Below, in pieces: positions 23,212 to 34,410 of a stretch of DNA of 36,408 bases. How positions within the stretch are numbered: the first letter of the stretch is position 1; each line of letters opens with the position of its first letter. Below the pieces are notes generated by a model. It did not search any database and had not been told where the DNA came from. It was given only the letters and a program-made list of their open reading frames with translations. The stretch lies in NCBI GenBank assembly GCA_025201765.1, contig MU623570.1, positions 1-36,408 of the forward strand, given 5' to 3'. A program made the translations under genes and the position numbers. The DNA is from Daldinia sp. FL1419 (taxonomy: Eukaryota > Ascomycota > Sordariomycetes > Xylariales > Hypoxylaceae).

Positions 23212-25081
23212 TTTATATATTTTATAAAAGCTTATTAAATATTAATTATAGAAATTAAATTAAATAATATAATTATTAAACTTAAGGAAAATGTTAAGTT
23301 CTTTGGAATATAATTAAATAAGAAATTTAGGTAGAATAGATACCTAAGAATAATTAAAATAAAAATAAAAAAATAATAGTATATCCTTTTCAAATTAATA
23401 ATATTAATATGGGGTTATAATATAGCCTAAGTAAAAGAAATTTATATAAGAATGATATAGAATGTAATAATATATAAAATAATGGTGTAATATATTTTAA
23501 ATTAAAATTATAAAATAAAAGGCATTATTAAAAAATTAGGTATTATTAAATTAATTAATTTATAAAAAATTAGTGGTATATATAAAATAATAAAAATATT
23601 ATAATTAGAAATAGAGTTGGATTATTTCTTAATATACCTTTATTTAAATATAATAATAATAATAATTAAATTCTATATAAATAATAAAAGTTTCAATTTT
23701 AAAATTTAGGAAATAAGATAGAAAATTCAAAAATAGGTGGAATTTTAGAGGTTTAGGAGAAGGTGCGGTTTTCTTGCTGTTGCTTAAGTATTGGATATAT
23801 ATATTATAAAAACCAAGGTTAATTAAAACATTAAATAAAAAAATGCCAATATTTTAAAGAAATCTTTTTAAATTATTGGATAGAAAAATAGGAATGATAT
23901 AAGAAGGATATTATTATATTAATAGTTTAGTTACCATTTCTTAATATAAAAATTAATAATTAATATTTTAATTTATAAAAATATAAAATATTAGTGTTAT
24001 TATAGATACATATTAAAAAAATAAGATTAAAGACTTTTTTATTTAATAAAAGGGTTTTTGGAATAAATATTTTTAAATATAAATATGGTAAAAGGGAAAT
24101 AATATAATATATAATTTTTAAATATTTTAAATATATTTTGGTATAGGTTTATTTTAAACGGAATTTAACCTTAAAAACTTTTTTAATTAATATAAATTAT
24201 GAAAAAACATTATTTAATCTTAATGAAATTTTATTAATAATTTATTAATTTTTTAAATAAATTTAATTACTTATATATAAAATAATATTATAATTTATTT
24301 AATATAAATGTTTTTAAAAATTTTAAATTAAATAGGAAGAATTTATAATTAAATAAAAAAATATAAATAATAATATATTAATAGGGTTTTTTAAAAAAAA
24401 TTATATTTATCCAGGATTGTTCTATATTTATTCTGAATTATATTTATTAAAATTATCCTCTTTTGTATCTACTTTCTTATCTTCTTCTTTATTTTCTTTG
24501 ATTATATATATTAGGGAATTTTAAATGAAGGTAAATATGTTTTTAAAAGGAGGATTATATTTGTTAAAATTTAAACCTAAATATATTGGGAAATTGTTAA
24601 GGATTTAAAATGGATTATTATTAAGGAATAATAAAGTATTTAATATTAATTAAATTTTTTAAATAAAAAATTGTTGTAATAATAATATATATAAATAATG
24701 TAGATTATTAGGGATAAAATAATATATATATATATATTTTTTTAAAGTTAATTTTTTTATAAATCTTATATTATAATTAATAAATATTAATAAATTAGGT
24801 ATAAAATAAGATTATATTATAGAATAATTATAATATTAATAATGTTAAAATAAATAATTTTTTTAAAATTGTTAAAATATATAAGAATTATGGATTTGAT
24901 AAGTAAAGGATTAAATATAATAAAAATAATTATTAAATATTATTAATGATTTTTTAATAAGTTTTTTAAAAAATTAAAAATTTTAAAAAAATTGTAATAA
25001 AGTTTTAATAATTAATTTTTGGAATTGTATTAGAAAGGTATAATTAGATTTTTTGTATAATTCTTTATTTTTAATAAATAA
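23212..25081 (+). pseudogene. LINE ORF2 downstream region remnant, copy 1
   Basis: Continues the LINE after insert 2. Corresponds along its whole length to 34390-36260 of copy 2. Includes the region aligned to the CRCG-type finger (about 24045-24265) and ends at a stop (25079-25081) that aligns with the stop of the intact C-terminal fragment in insert 2. RNase H is expected in the first half but not readable. Many stops; almost no C on the + strand except for scattered patches. Confidence 0.7.
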
Positions 25082-25435
25082 ATTGTTTTTATAATATGTA
25101 ATTATATTAGGATTATAATTTTAATATAATATAATATTAAAGTATTATATTAGGTTTAAAATATTATAATAGTTTTTAATAAGGGGATTAAAATATTTAA
25201 AGAGGATTAATAATAAAATAAAATTAAAAATATATTAGAATATTTATAAATATATAAATTTTTTTTTATTTAATATAATATATATATAAAAGTGAAATAG
25301 GTTTTTTGAAATAATATTGGATTATGAATGCAATAGGTATAATAATATTATATTATAATATTATAAAATATAAATAAAGTATATAAAAAGGATTGAAATT
25401 AATTAGGAAGGATTATAGATTAATAATATTATTTT

Positions 25436-25962
25436 ATTATTATTATTATTTATTATTACCCCGATTTACCTAAAATATATTATAGGTATCCGGTCCATCT
25501 TTTGGTATTTGTTCCGGGTAGGAACTGTGTTCCAAAGAAAACCTACCTATTGCCTATCCAAATAAACTATATTATTATAATTTTAATTTCACTTTATATT
25601 CTTATTAAAACTTATTTTTTAATAGAAATAATTAAACCTTAATATAAAAAAATATTTTATATATTATAATACCTAAGTTTTATAAAATGGTATAGTAATA
25701 ATTCAAATATAGGATAATAATCAAATTTAAGATAGTTTTATTATTTTTTTTATAAATAATAAAAGTGTTATTACATTGTAAAAAGGTTGTTTTGGGGGAG
25801 GGCTGGGGTATATGCAATCTGTATAGGGTATAAATATATGTAAATAATTTCACATCTTTATGAACAGCCATTACCTATTCTTACTTTTACAACCCTCTTT
25901 TCAACACCATAATATTATATTTGCTCTTCAAAATGGCTCAAAACTCCAAAATGGCTCAAAAC
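25436..25962 (-). mobile_element. Insert 3: 5'-truncated LINE 3' end, antisense, inside LINE copy 1
   Basis: 527 bp flanked by AATATTATTTT (25425-25435 and 25963-25973). It consists of only the LINE 3' UTR with tail (left) and a truncated 5' side (right). The right end carries a 16-bp direct repeat (CAAAATGGCTCAAAAC at 25929-25944 and 25947-25962). It sits head-to-head with the matching 3' UTR of its host (25974-26482), forming a near-perfect palindrome. It is less mutated than its surroundings. A short minus-strand frame here (25680-25871) is UTR, not a gene. Confidence 0.88.
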
Positions 25963-26495
25963 AATATTATTTTAAATTATTTTAAAAAATAAATATAATA
26001 TTGTAATATTAAAAAGAGGGATGTAAAAATAAAAATGGGTAATAATTTTTTATAAAAATGTAAAATTATTTATATATATTTATATTTTATATAAATTATA
26101 TATATTCTAATTTTCCCCTAAAATAATTTTTTTGTGATATAATAATATTTTTATTAATTATTAAAGAAAATAATAAAGTTATTTTAAATTTTGTTATTAT
26201 TTTATATTTAAGTTATTACCATATTATTTTATGAAATTTAGGTATTAAAATATATAAAATATTTTTTTATATTAAAGTTTAATTATTTTTATTAAAAGGT
26301 AAATTTTAATAAAAATATAAAATAAAATTAAAATTATAATAATATAATTTATTTAAATAGGTAGTAGGTAGGTTTTCTCTGGAATACGGTTCCTACCTGG
26401 AACAAATACTAAAAGATGGACCGGATACCTGTAATATATTCTAGGTAAATCAGGGTAGTAATAAATAAATAAATAAATAAATAAAATAATTAATT

Positions 26496-28214
26496 ACAAA
26501 ATATATATTATGATTAAAACCAAATACCAAATAAATCAAATACCCAAATATATTAACAAAATCCCAAAAATAAAACTAATTCTTAATTTTCATAATATTA
26601 AAAAATCAAATAATAACCTTATAAATTTATTACTAATTATAAACTAATAAACTAATATAATATTTAATTATTACTTTATAAACCAAATAATAATATTAAT
26701 TATTAAAATTTTAAAAAATTTTATTAATATTTTAAAAACTTAATACAACATTATTCCAAAAATTTAAAAATCTAATTAAAAAATTATTAAAAAAAAACCA
26801 ATAATCCATACATATTTAAAAAATCTACACATAAAAATCAAACCCTTAACAATTTATATACAAACATAAAACAGTACCACCAAACACTCAAAAAATATAA
26901 TTAAGGATAAGATAAAAACTATAAAGGTACATTTAAAATTACCTCATTCCTTATAACCCAAAATTTATAAAATAATAATATATTTATATAATCAAATACT
27001 ATAATATAAAACAAATTAACAAATGCCATACAATCAATTTCATATATACACTAATATAAATAATAATCTTATAATTTACAACCAAAAACCGTAATAAAAT
27101 CACCTTTAAATATACAACTATAAAACCTACACTATAATAATAATAACATTTAAAAAATCAAATAAATTAAAAAAACTTAATCCGAAAACATAAATAAACT
27201 TCTTAATAAATTATATATCTACAAATATATACAAAGTTTAGAACCCACATACCAATAAAATTGTAAAATTAAAGAACATTACATTTAAAAAAAAAAATCT
27301 TTAACAATAATTTCTGAAAATTACAAAATAAATTCAGAAATAAATTAATAACTTATAAAATAAATTAATATAACAACCTATTAAAATCTATCCAAAATTC
27401 CCAACCTAAAAAAAAAAACAAACACATATAATAATATTTAAACAAATCCTTTAAAATAAACCAAGGATATAGATATATTAGGTATAATTAATAAATTAAT
27501 AAAATCAGGTAGGCTACTAAAAAAAAAGAAAAAAACCTTTACTATAAAAATTAATTACCTTTATATAAAAGTACATTTTTATCCATTACTTTTTCTAAAT
27601 AATTATTTACCAATAATTTTACTTATTATTTATATTAAAATATTAATAACCCCTTATATTATTCTTAATAATAAATATCACACACCATGAAAAGTAATAT
27701 TTTATACTAACTTCCTAACAAACAAAATTGGCATATATAAAAAACATATAATTAATAAAATAAAAATATTAAAACTCACCTATTAACCCCTTTAATATAA
27801 TAAAAAAAATTTAAATAACTCCATTTAAACATTTTTAATAAAAATTAATAAATATAAGAAAATATATAGAAGAAATTTATTAGAACTTCCAAAATAACAT
27901 TTAAACATCCAAAATTATTTATTATACAAAATATTTTAAAAAATTAAATAAATCCACCTTAAAAATCACACCAATATACATACCTAAAAAATTATATTAC
28001 AATTAAATAACTAATATAAAAATAAATAAATATTTAAATATATATAAATTTATACCTACAAAATTAATAAGCACAATTTTCTTCAATAATATAAAATATA
28101 CTTAATAATAATAAAAAAATTAATAAATAATTGATAATAAAGAAATTTATATCTTAATATTTATTAAAAATTTTTTTTAATATTTATAATAATAATAATT
28201 AAATATAATTTTAA
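26496..28214. other. Unidentified AT-rich block, G-depleted on + strand
   Basis: Right part of the DNA split by LINE copy 1; contiguous with 10259-12366 before that insertion. C is retained and G nearly absent, as in its left half, consistent with one original unit mutated on the same strand. A switch to normal A/T with G occurs near 28230. No gene, RNA or known repeat is recognised. Confidence 0.6.
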
Positions 28215-30312
28215 ATTTATATAATATAATCTATATCTTTCTTATTTTATTAGTTGTACCATAATCCTGATTGATCAATTAATTCCTAGAGAAATCGCCT
28301 GTAATTTTGGATGTTTTTTGTTATTGTACAATTGTTTTTGACTGGAAATATATGTAAATTATTTTGAAAAATTATGAATTTAATTAAGTTTTAAATGATA
28401 TTAATTATTAATGTTTTTAAGTGGTTTTTAAATTGATATAATAAATTAAAGTAATTTTGAATTTTAATGTATCTTGTGTACGTATTTATGATTTCCTATG
28501 GCGTATAGTTTTGAATTGCACTTTTTTAATTAAATAAGAATTTATATTAGTAAAATCTTTTTGTAAATTATTTAATTAGGGTATTAAATAGATATTTTAA
28601 TTGATTAGGTGTTTTAATTTAATAAAAGCTTTAATTTAATAAGAGTTTTAATTTAATAAGAGTTTTAATTTAATAAGAGCTTTAATAGTTAGATATAAGG
28701 TAATTATATCTTAAAGAAGGTAGGTATTAAGGTGATTAAATAAAAGGTTAATAAAATTAATTGCTAATAATGGTAATTGGTGTTTAAGAAGTAGAATTAA
28801 TAATATATTTAATAAGAGAAAGAAATTATAAATTATTGTAGGAAGGTATATAAAAGGTGATGTTTAAAGAGTTTAATTTGATTAGATAAGAATTAATATT
28901 TGGGGATTTATATATTGAATAGGAGTTATAATTAAATAAGAATTTTAATTATATAAAAGCTTTAATAGTTATTTAAATATAAGGTAATTATATTTTAAAG
29001 AAAATATTTAAATAATTAAATAAAAGGTTAATTAATAAAGGTAATTATTAGTATTTAAAAAATAAAATAGATAATATATTTATTTAATTAGAAATAAGAT
29101 TATAAATTATTATAAAAAATTATAAAAAAGATTGAATAAATTAATACTTAAAAATTTAAATTAATTAAACAAAAATTAATTTTTAAGAATTTATATATTA
29201 AATAGGATTTTTAATAATTCTTTCAGGATATACCTAATCCTACACTTTAATTAATAAAAAATATAAAGTAATTATATCTTAAAAAAGGTATTAAAATAAT
29301 TAAATAAATGATTAATAAGGGTGGTTGTTAATAATGGTAGTTGGTGTTTAAAAAGAGAAAAAGACAATATATTTAATAAAAGAAAAAAATTATAAATTAT
29401 TGTAAGAAGTTATATGAAAGGTAATTCTTAAAGAACTTAATTTAATTAAATAAGAATTAATATTTAAGGATTTATATATTAAACAAAAGCTCTAATTTAG
29501 GGTTAATATTATTAAATAAGAGTTTTAATAATTATATTTTAAAAAAAATATTTAAATGATTAAATAAAAGATTAATTAATAAAGGTAATTATTAATATTT
29601 AAAAGATAAAATAAATAATATATTTAATTAAAAATAAAAAGGTTATATATTATTATAAAAAGTTATATAAAAGATAATATTAAAAAAACTTAATTTAATC
29701 AAATAAGAATTAATTTTTAAAAGTTTACATATTAAATAAAAATTCTAATTAAATAAAAACTTTAATAACTACTTAAATACAAAATAATTATATATTAAAA
29801 AAAAGATTAAAATAATTAAATAAAAAATTAATAAAAATAATTCCTAACAACAATAACTAATATTTAAAAAATAAAATAAATAATATACTTATTTAATAAA
29901 AAAATAAATTTATAAATTATTATAAAAATTATAAAAAAAAAATGGTTTTATAGAGTTTAATTTAATTAAATAAGAATTAACATTTGGAAATTTATATATT
30001 AAATTAGAACTTTAATAGCTTTTATAGGATATGCCTTATACTTCAACCACCTAATAATAAGCTAAAGGATATATAAAAAAAAGGATACAAGATAGCTATA
30101 TCCTAAAAAAGAAAATAAAACAATTAGGTAAAATAAATTATTATATATAATTATTTATAAATGATAATAATGTATAAAAGATTATATTTAAAAGAAAATT
30201 AAAATTATATATTATTATATAAAATTTTATAAAGAAATTAATTAAGTAGAACTTAAAGAACCTATACTAATCAAATAAAAAAAACAATTTTTAAAAACTT
30301 ATTTATATTTAA
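28215..30312. repeat. Repeat D, copy 2 (with about 290-bp internal units)
   Basis: Direct copy of 7515-9735. Same order: 450-bp leader (TTATTAGTTG, TTGTACAATTG), a run of roughly 17-bp units (TTTAATTTAATAAGAG, 28610-28690), then units anchored at 28700, 28984, 29268, 29528, 29784 and 30092 (spacing 284, 284, 260, 256, 308). Unlike copy 1, C is mostly lost here. Homology to copy 1 ends just where copy 1 is interrupted by the antisense LINE at 9725. Confidence 0.75.
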
Positions 30313-30540
30313 AAGAATTATAAAAATTTAAGAAATTTAATTATTCAAAATGAAATCTAATGTATTATACTAAAACTTTTTTAATAAATTACTATATAAA
30401 ATTAATAAAAAATTAATAAAAACTAATAAAAACTAATAAGAATTAATAAGAAATAAAAAATATATTAAAAATTTAAAATTTAAAAAAATATTTATAATTA
30501 AAGAAAATATTAAATATAAAAAAATTTAATATATTATTTA
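30313..30540. other. A/T spacer with short tandem repeats
   Basis: About 230 bp between repeat D and LINE copy 2. Contains a short run of 11-bp units (AATTAATAAAA and ACTAATAAAAA) around 30398-30452. Nothing else recognised. Confidence 0.5.
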
Positions 30541-32234
30541 AGGGAGACTTTTCGGTTTTTTTGATTGTCTTTTTACAAAACTTTTATAAAAAGCCATATA
30601 ATTTGATTTATTAAAAATTTAATATTATAATAAGTGATGAAAAGGTATTATATTACATATATGATGGTGGCGCCGTTAGGAAGAGATGAAAGGGGTGATA
30701 TACAGATGGTGGACAATCAAATCCGCAACTTGAACAAGCCTACCCTAAAGATCATTACTATAAAAAAAAAAGGAATAAAATAAAAATAAAAATTAAATTT
30801 AATAAAATAAATATAATTATAATATTAATTAATAAATTAATAAAAATAATTAAATTTAAAATTAATGATTTGGTAAAGGAAATAAAGGTAAAGATTAAAA
30901 AGATAATAAATGTATAAAAAATATATATTAATATTATAATATTTATAAAATAAAAGTAATAATGAAATAATGTTCTTAAATTAAATAAAATAAAAGAATT
31001 AATTAAAGAAATAATAAATAAAAAATTAAAATTAATAAATAATATTAAAAAATTGTAAGAATAATTTTAGGCTACAGTCGCTAAAAGTACTATTAAGCCT
31101 TGGACCTTTACTATTACAATACCAACCCATTTCTAACGCAAAATCACAATTAAAACAACAATAAAATCATAGAAAATATTAAAGAAAAACCCTAAAAAAA
31201 TTATACAAACCATTAACAACATAATTAATAAAAATAAGATTATAATAATATATTAATTTTACAATAATAATATTATAATAATATTCTAACCTAAATTAAA
31301 TAATATAAAAAAAACCAAAACTAAATCAAAAAAAATATTTAATTAAAAAACAATTAAAATAAATAAAATCTTCATAATAATAACCAAAAGCCTAAAAACA
31401 ACCAACTTAAAAAATACCCACACCAACCTATAAAATTTAATAAAAACCTTTTTAAAAAAAAACAAAATTAAAATCCTTAAAATTAACCCCATGTTCAAAA
31501 AACATTCAAAAACCAAATTCACTACCCTAATCATAAAAATCAATAAACTAAATATAACCCATTAATTTTATATTAATGGGTTATTATAAAAAATTAAATT
31601 TTATCCTTACAAACCATTTACAAAAAATATAAAAATAATATAATATTTCAAATATTACCACTTCAAACATATCATAAAATATTATAAAAAATAATTTAAA
31701 TATAACAAATATACAAACCTTACCCACAAAAAAGGTAATTCAACATATAAAACACCAAAGAAATATTAGAATTATAGTAGGATATACAAGGTATAAAACC
31801 TAAAATATCCAAAAATAATTAAACAAAAGAATGTAACAAAAAAAATATATATATACAAATCAAAATAATTTAAAAAAAAGAATAACATTAACTACATTCT
31901 TAATATACATAATATTACATACAATAATTTTATACTAATAATTTTAAAAAAAATGAAAAATTATACCTCCAATAAAGAAAAAATATAAAGCTTTTAAAAC
32001 AAAAATATTTCAGATTTTTTTAAAGTAATCACTATAGTAGATAACATTCTCAAACCAAAAACAAAAACAAGAAATAAATTTTACATAAAAACTTATTTAA
32101 AAATAAAATTTAACAATAATATTTCCTTAATCCAAAATTTCTTCTATTAAAAAGATCCTACCGCAATAATAACTTTTAATTAAAATTATTTTAAAAAAAA
32201 TAATAAACCCCCCAAAAATATTAAATAAATTATA

Positions 32235-33480
32235 TATAAAATTATATAACTATTATAATATATTAAAATATAAAAAAAAATTATTAAATTATATTTTAAA
32301 TTTTTAAAAATAAAGGAATACCAAATATCATAACCATTTAAAAACCTTACTTTAATAATAAAAAATTAAATTACCCTTAATTTAATAACTACAAACTAAT
32401 ATAATATAATACAAATTGAATTAAAATTTATATATATAAAAGAATTAACTTAAAAAAATAAAAAACAAATAAACTATAATTAAATTACAATATTAATTTA
32501 AATAAAATCCAATACCTTTATTATTTAATTAATATATATAAAATTAAATTTTAATTATAAATATTTATTATTATTGAAATTAATATTAAAAAATCTTTAT
32601 AATATAAATATAATAATAAATAATTTTAATATATATTATTCCTTATAAAATAAAAAAGAAAAGATATTTTAATATACTTCCAAAATCCTTAAATTAATAA
32701 TCTAATAGAACTTTAAATTTATTATAAAAATAAGAATAATAATTAAATAAATATAAAATTATAAAGATTTAATATTAGATTTGGTGTAAATAAATGAAAG
32801 ATTTAGATATTTAAAATTAAAGTTTTTTAATTAGGAAAAATTTAATTATATTATTTAATGCTTTAATATTATTATACTATATTTAAATCCAATTCAGAAC
32901 TAGCTTAGGCTAGAAGGTTAGATATAGAAGTACCTAAATAAAGAACTTATAAAAATGGAAATATGGAATATAAATATATTTAATAAAATAAATAATCTTA
33001 AAAAATTTAATAAGTATATAAAATATTTTATTAAAAAATTGAAAAGGATTGTTTTGATTATAATCCTACATTATACCTAACCTATAATATAATTAATATT
33101 ATAATAAAATAATAAAATTAAAATATTTTATAAAAAAATAAAAGAAATGTATAAATAATAAATAAATTAAAAAATATAAAAATATTAAAAAACCTTTAAT
33201 AAGGTTTAGGTAGTATTAAAGAAAATTATAAGTAAAATTAAAAGAAATAATTAAAAATTAACCTTGATAAAAATTTTAGGGGATAATAAAGTTTTATAAA
33301 AAATAAAAAAATAAATTAAATTATATAATTAATAATTTATTAAAAAAGAAAACCTTCCAATATTATATTATTAATTTAATAAAAAATTATAGGTTATAAA
33401 TAAAAAAGAAAAAAATATAATATTAAGAGAAAGATTTTTCCCAAATCTTATAATTAATTTATTTAATATTTTTGATTTTA
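32235..33480 (+). pseudogene. Probable LINE endonuclease region (only in copy 2)
   Basis: Sits between ORF1 knuckles and RT, where apurinic-type endonuclease lies in Tad1-like ORF2. Reading is poor; a stretch near 32250-32290 (YYNILKYKKKLL) is compatible with the QYNxxKS opening of such domains. The identification rests mainly on position and length (about 1.2 kb); no catalytic residue could be confirmed. Confidence 0.4.
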
Positions 33481-34410
33481 TTATATAATTAAAAAAGATT
33501 TTAAGAAAATAAATTTAATATATTTAAAAAAATAAAATTAGAAAATATAGAAATAATTTTAGGAATAATTAAATTGTAAAAAGTTATTAGTAAAGATTTA
33601 TTATTAATAAGGTTCTTTAAAATATATAAAAAATATTTATTTAAAATATTTATTATAATTATAATATAAAACTTTATATTTAAATATTATTTAAAAATAT
33701 TCCATAAAATTATAATAATAATATTATTAAAACCTAGAAAATTTAAAGAAAAAAAAAGTTTTTTAAATATTTATAAGCCAATATTTCTTTTAAGGATTAT
33801 GGGTAAAGTAATTGAAAAAATAATAATAGATTGTATTGTGAAAGTGGCAGAATAATATTAATTATTTTTAAAGGATTAAATAAAAAATAGACTTATTAAA
33901 TCCATAGAAATAACTATTAAAATGGTAATAAAGGTTATATATATTCTATAGTATGTTGGTATTATAGTATTATTTTTATAATTAAATATTTTAGGTGTTT
34001 TTAATAATATTATATTATAGAGGTTTGTATATATATTATATCAAAAAGGATATCTAATATAAATAATGAATTGAATTAATAATTTTATAAAAAAATAAAA
34101 GATATAATTAATTTTTAATGGTAAAAAAAGCAAAACCTGTTTTTTTACTGTAGGTATCCTATATGATTCCCTATTATTACCTATCTTATTTATTATTTAT
34201 ATAGTTACCTTATATAAAAAGTTAAATTAGGAGGGTATTTTGGTTATTAATTTTATAAATAATATAAATATATTAATAATAAAATATTTTATAATTAAAA
34301 ATTGTATTAAATTAGAATAAATGTATAGAATATGTTTAAATTGGGTATAGAAATATGGTATAATTTTTATAATATAAAAAAATAAATTTATACATTTTAT
34401 AAAAATTTAT
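33480..34410 (+). pseudogene. LINE ORF2 reverse transcriptase remnant, copy 2
   Basis: Parallel to 15728-16638. Corresponding blocks are visible in the same order, with TTTTTTTACTGTAGGTATCC and CCTATCTTATTTATTATTTA (the QGSPLSPILF region) near 34140-34200. The YADD-equivalent box reads N-F-I-N-N at 34249-34263, so both Asp codons are AAT. It continues through the insert-2 target site without interruption. Confidence 0.8.

Larger units (their letters stand above)
12367..26482 (+). mobile_element. Tad1-like LINE retrotransposon, copy 1 (nested, inactive)
   Basis: Non-LTR retrotransposon with simple-repeat 3' tail, flanked by the 13-bp duplication AAAATAATTAATT (12354-12366 and 26483-26495). 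Its own segments are 12367-12882, 14534-16638, 23212-25435 and 25974-26482; the rest is three later insertions and their target duplications, leaving about 5.3 kb. Order: 5' region, ORF1-like part with zinc-knuckle remains (about 15165-15400), reverse transcriptase (15728-16638), downstream ORF2 with CRCG-type finger (near 24090) and stop (25079-25081), 3' UTR and (TAAA)n tail. Copy 2 at 30541 shows the uninterrupted order at the insertion sites I could compare and carries about 1.25 kb that copy 1 lacks near 15727. Assignment to the Tad1 clade rests on ORF layout and RT motifs; another fungal LINE clade is possible. Confidence 0.85.

Noticed and set aside
25436..26482. Terminal inverted repeats of a DNA transposon
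   Set aside because: The matching ends are 3' UTRs of LINE copies with simple-repeat tails, variable 5' truncation and 11-14 bp target duplications, so the inversion comes from one LINE inserting antisense into another.
31343..31543. 66-codon minus-strand frame
   Set aside because: Antisense to the LINE ORF1 region in a G-depleted block, where loss of G removes stop codons by composition.
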